DNA of 64,000 nt, taken from the NCBI RefSeq assembly GCF_002157225.2, contig NZ_CP020038.1:2007001-2071000 (forward strand). Reading direction: 5' to 3'. Positions 62,533-64,000 of this stretch are shown in pieces (within the stretch, counting starts at the first letter, position 1; every line of letters begins with the position of its first letter). The position numbers and the translations under genes were made by a program. The stretch comes from Agarilytica rhodophyticola. GTDB lineage: Bacteria > Pseudomonadota > Gammaproteobacteria > Pseudomonadales > Cellvibrionaceae. Under the pieces are notes generated by a model that made no database searches, was not told where the DNA came from, and was given only the letters and a program-made list of their open reading frames with translations.

Positions 62533-64000
62533 GTGGCGCAAAGCAAGCAAAAGGCAGAACTTTCAACTAAGCCGCGTGTACAGCACACCCAAGGCCAAGA
62601 TCTCGCGGCCCAGCGCCGTGAAGCTCAGGTGCTGGCCGGTACTTTTGCCGGTAAAGAAAGCACGTCACAACTGCCGCCACCCCGTGGCGAAGCGGCGACA
62701 GAACGTGGCGCTCAACTGGTGGCAAGCCGCACTGCTTCAGGTGTCCGCGCTAAAGTTAGCGGTGCTTTACAACGGGTAACCGGCAACGCCCGTCTAGGGC
62801 GAATGCTAGCGCGCAACAGCAGGGGTAATAACGGGGGCAATAACCCAGCAGAAGAGTGGGCAGATGACATGCCACTCGTCAATCTAGAGGAGGAAAAAGC
62901 TAAAGCCGAAGATACGGCTAAAGAAGACACGGCTATAAAAGCCTCACAGAAGCAGCAGCAAGAAAAACAAAAAGATGAAAAGATCGAGCAGGCGCAAGCC
63001 AAACAGGCTACCAACCAAGCCAATAATAAAACCAAAACTTCCGTCCCCACCAAGCCAAGTGTTGGATCTGGGAATATAGCTAAAACAACAGCCGGTGCTC
63101 TCGGCAGTGCCGCTGGCGCCGGTGTTATGGGAAGTGCTATTGGCGGCATGCCTAAAGTTGAGGAGGGCGGTGGCGGCGCGCCCAATGTAGAGACTGGCGA
63201 TATCCAAGGCAGCAATGAAGAGGAAGGCGCGGCGGAACTGGAAGAAAGGCTCGCCAAGGCAGACCCCGAGCGGGCGGCGGCTGACCAAGCAGATCCCGGC
63301 GATGTTGCGATGGATTATATGGTGCCCAAAGAGACCGGAGATTTAGGCGAGCAGTCGTCAGCTGCAGATAACAGCCAAACACTATCACCTGCACCGCAAG
63401 CACCGGCATCACCAACTAAGCTTCCCGATGCGGATAATAGCAATACCCCAGCGCCAGATCTCCAAAGCGAAGACGTGAGCAGTGCCGATGGCTTTAGCGG
63501 CGACGAACCGGCGCTAGGTGGCGGCGCCCTTGAAGGTTTTGGATCACAAAACTTATCGGCCGCAGAGCAACAGGTCGCCTTTGATAGCCTTGCCGAAAAT
63601 ATTGGCACAGGTGCGGGCATCAGCGGTGGCGGTGGTGGCGGCAGTGCTATTGCAGACAAGCCCCAGCCAGAAGTGCCCGATGTGTCAGCACAAAAACCAG
63701 TGGCGGCGCTGGCAACCGCCAGTGCTCTGCCGCCTGTGCAAATGCATCAGTCGCTCGGAGGGCTTGCCTCTTCTATTAACAACGAAGCCAAAACTGAGCG
63801 CGACGAGCTAAAAGCCAAGCCGCCTGCACAGCAACGCCCTACCGGATCGCCCATAAATTTATATGGCAAGGCTAGCACTGCGGCAAAAGCCGATGACAAT
63901 GCGGCCAAGCCAGTGGCGCAGGCAGAAGCGGGCCGAGATAATCCGACCCCTGAGCCTGCCAAAACGCCCGAGCCGCCGCCTTCACCGGCAGAAAACCTGC
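62533..64000 (+). CDS. Large low-complexity eCIS-linked protein (partial, runs off window)
   Basis: 489 codons from GTG 62533 (GAGG 6 nt before); an in-frame stop lies at 62518, and no stop follows to the window end. The protein is rich in Ala, Pro, Glu, Lys and Gln, with a Gly-rich block (GAGISGGGGGGSAIAD) near 360 and few large hydrophobics, so mostly disordered. A DUF4157-type eCIS core domain commonly follows the ATPase in other loci, but none is visible before the cut, so identity stays open. The start overlaps an unrelated short out-of-frame reading. Confidence 0.6.
   Translation, partial: MAQSKQKAELSTKPRVQHTQGQDLAAQRREAQVLAGTFAGKESTSQLPPPRGEAATERGAQLVASRTASGVRAKVSGALQRVTGNARLGRMLARNSRGNNGGNNPAEEWADDMPLVNLEEEKAKAEDTAKEDTAIKASQKQQQEKQKDEKIEQAQAKQATNQANNKTKTSVPTKPSVGSGNIAKTTAGALGSAAGAGVMGSAIGGMPKVEEGGGGAPNVETGDIQGSNEEEGAAELEERLAKADPERAAADQADPGDVAMDYMVPKETGDLGEQSSAADNSQTLSPAPQAPASPTKLPDADNSNTPAPDLQSEDVSSADGFSGDEPALGGGALEGFGSQNLSAAEQQVAFDSLAENIGTGAGISGGGGGGSAIADKPQPEVPDVSAQKPVAALATASALPPVQMHQSLGGLASSINNEAKTERDELKAKPPAQQRPTGSPINLYGKASTAAKADDNAAKPVAQAEAGRDNPTPEPAKTPEPPPSPAENL

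Noticed and set aside
35753-64000. Prophage or type VI secretion as explanation of the tail genes
   Set aside because: No capsid, terminase, integrase or lysis genes, and no TssJLM membrane complex or ClpV; DUF4255, DUF5908 and duplicated sheath/tube point to eCIS.

Overview
The window reads as chromosomal DNA of a marine-type gammaproteobacterium, probably Cellvibrionales-like (Teredinibacter/Saccharophagus relatives). The taxonomic guess rests on protein similarity judged by eye and on conserved gene order (recN|grpE-dnaK-dnaJ-dapB-carA-carB-greA and yhbY|rlmE-ftsH-folP-glmM-tpiA-secG-tRNA-Leu). No rRNA or database search supports it.

Region 1 (1-13760) is core: recN (cut by the window edge, with two LexA-like boxes), divergent grpE with a sigma-32-like promoter, then dnaK, dnaJ, dapB, carA, carB and greA. 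A receiver-domain protein with one membrane segment sits between dapB and carA on the opposite strand. Region 2 (13761-18300) is a signalling patch: a lone cyclic-nucleotide-binding protein behind a candidate sigma-54 promoter, and a BaeSR-like two-component system followed by a lipoprotein and a small Spy/CpxP-like periplasmic protein. Region 3 (18313-25402) is core again: yhbY, a 139-bp palindromic element, rlmE, ftsH, folP, glmM, tpiA, secG and tRNA-Leu(GAG).

Region 4 (25395-33170) lies between two 89-bp direct repeats (85 of 89 identical by hand count). The first repeat starts in the last 8 nt of tRNA-Leu, so the segment looks like an island inserted at the tRNA. It holds small orphan genes (one frameshifted), an ABC exporter, and a three-gene operon of a BshA-like glycosyltransferase, an asparagine-synthetase-like ligase lacking the catalytic Cys2, and a BshB1-like deacetylase. 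The operon looks like a sugar-conjugate pathway in which an amide-forming enzyme stands where bacillithiol synthase BshC would be expected. An IS3 orfA remnant sits at the right end.

Region 5 (33464-64000) has trhP (yegQ), a small membrane protein, and then a one-direction cluster of at least 20 genes running off the window. This is an extracellular contractile injection system (eCIS): DUF4255 cap-like protein, two sheaths, two tubes, DUF5908, LysM hub, gpD-like and gpV-like spike proteins, PAAR tip, gp25, baseplate J, a propeller-tail protein I fusion, a tape-measure-like protein and an AAA+ ATPase. Its most distinctive part is four consecutive paralogues (49550-56994) that share an N-terminal 'GWG..xGL' module not assigned here to a known family. 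They end in different modules: a helix-hairpin-helix, fibre-like beta segments, and a long helical repeat. No toxin effector could be recognised inside the window.
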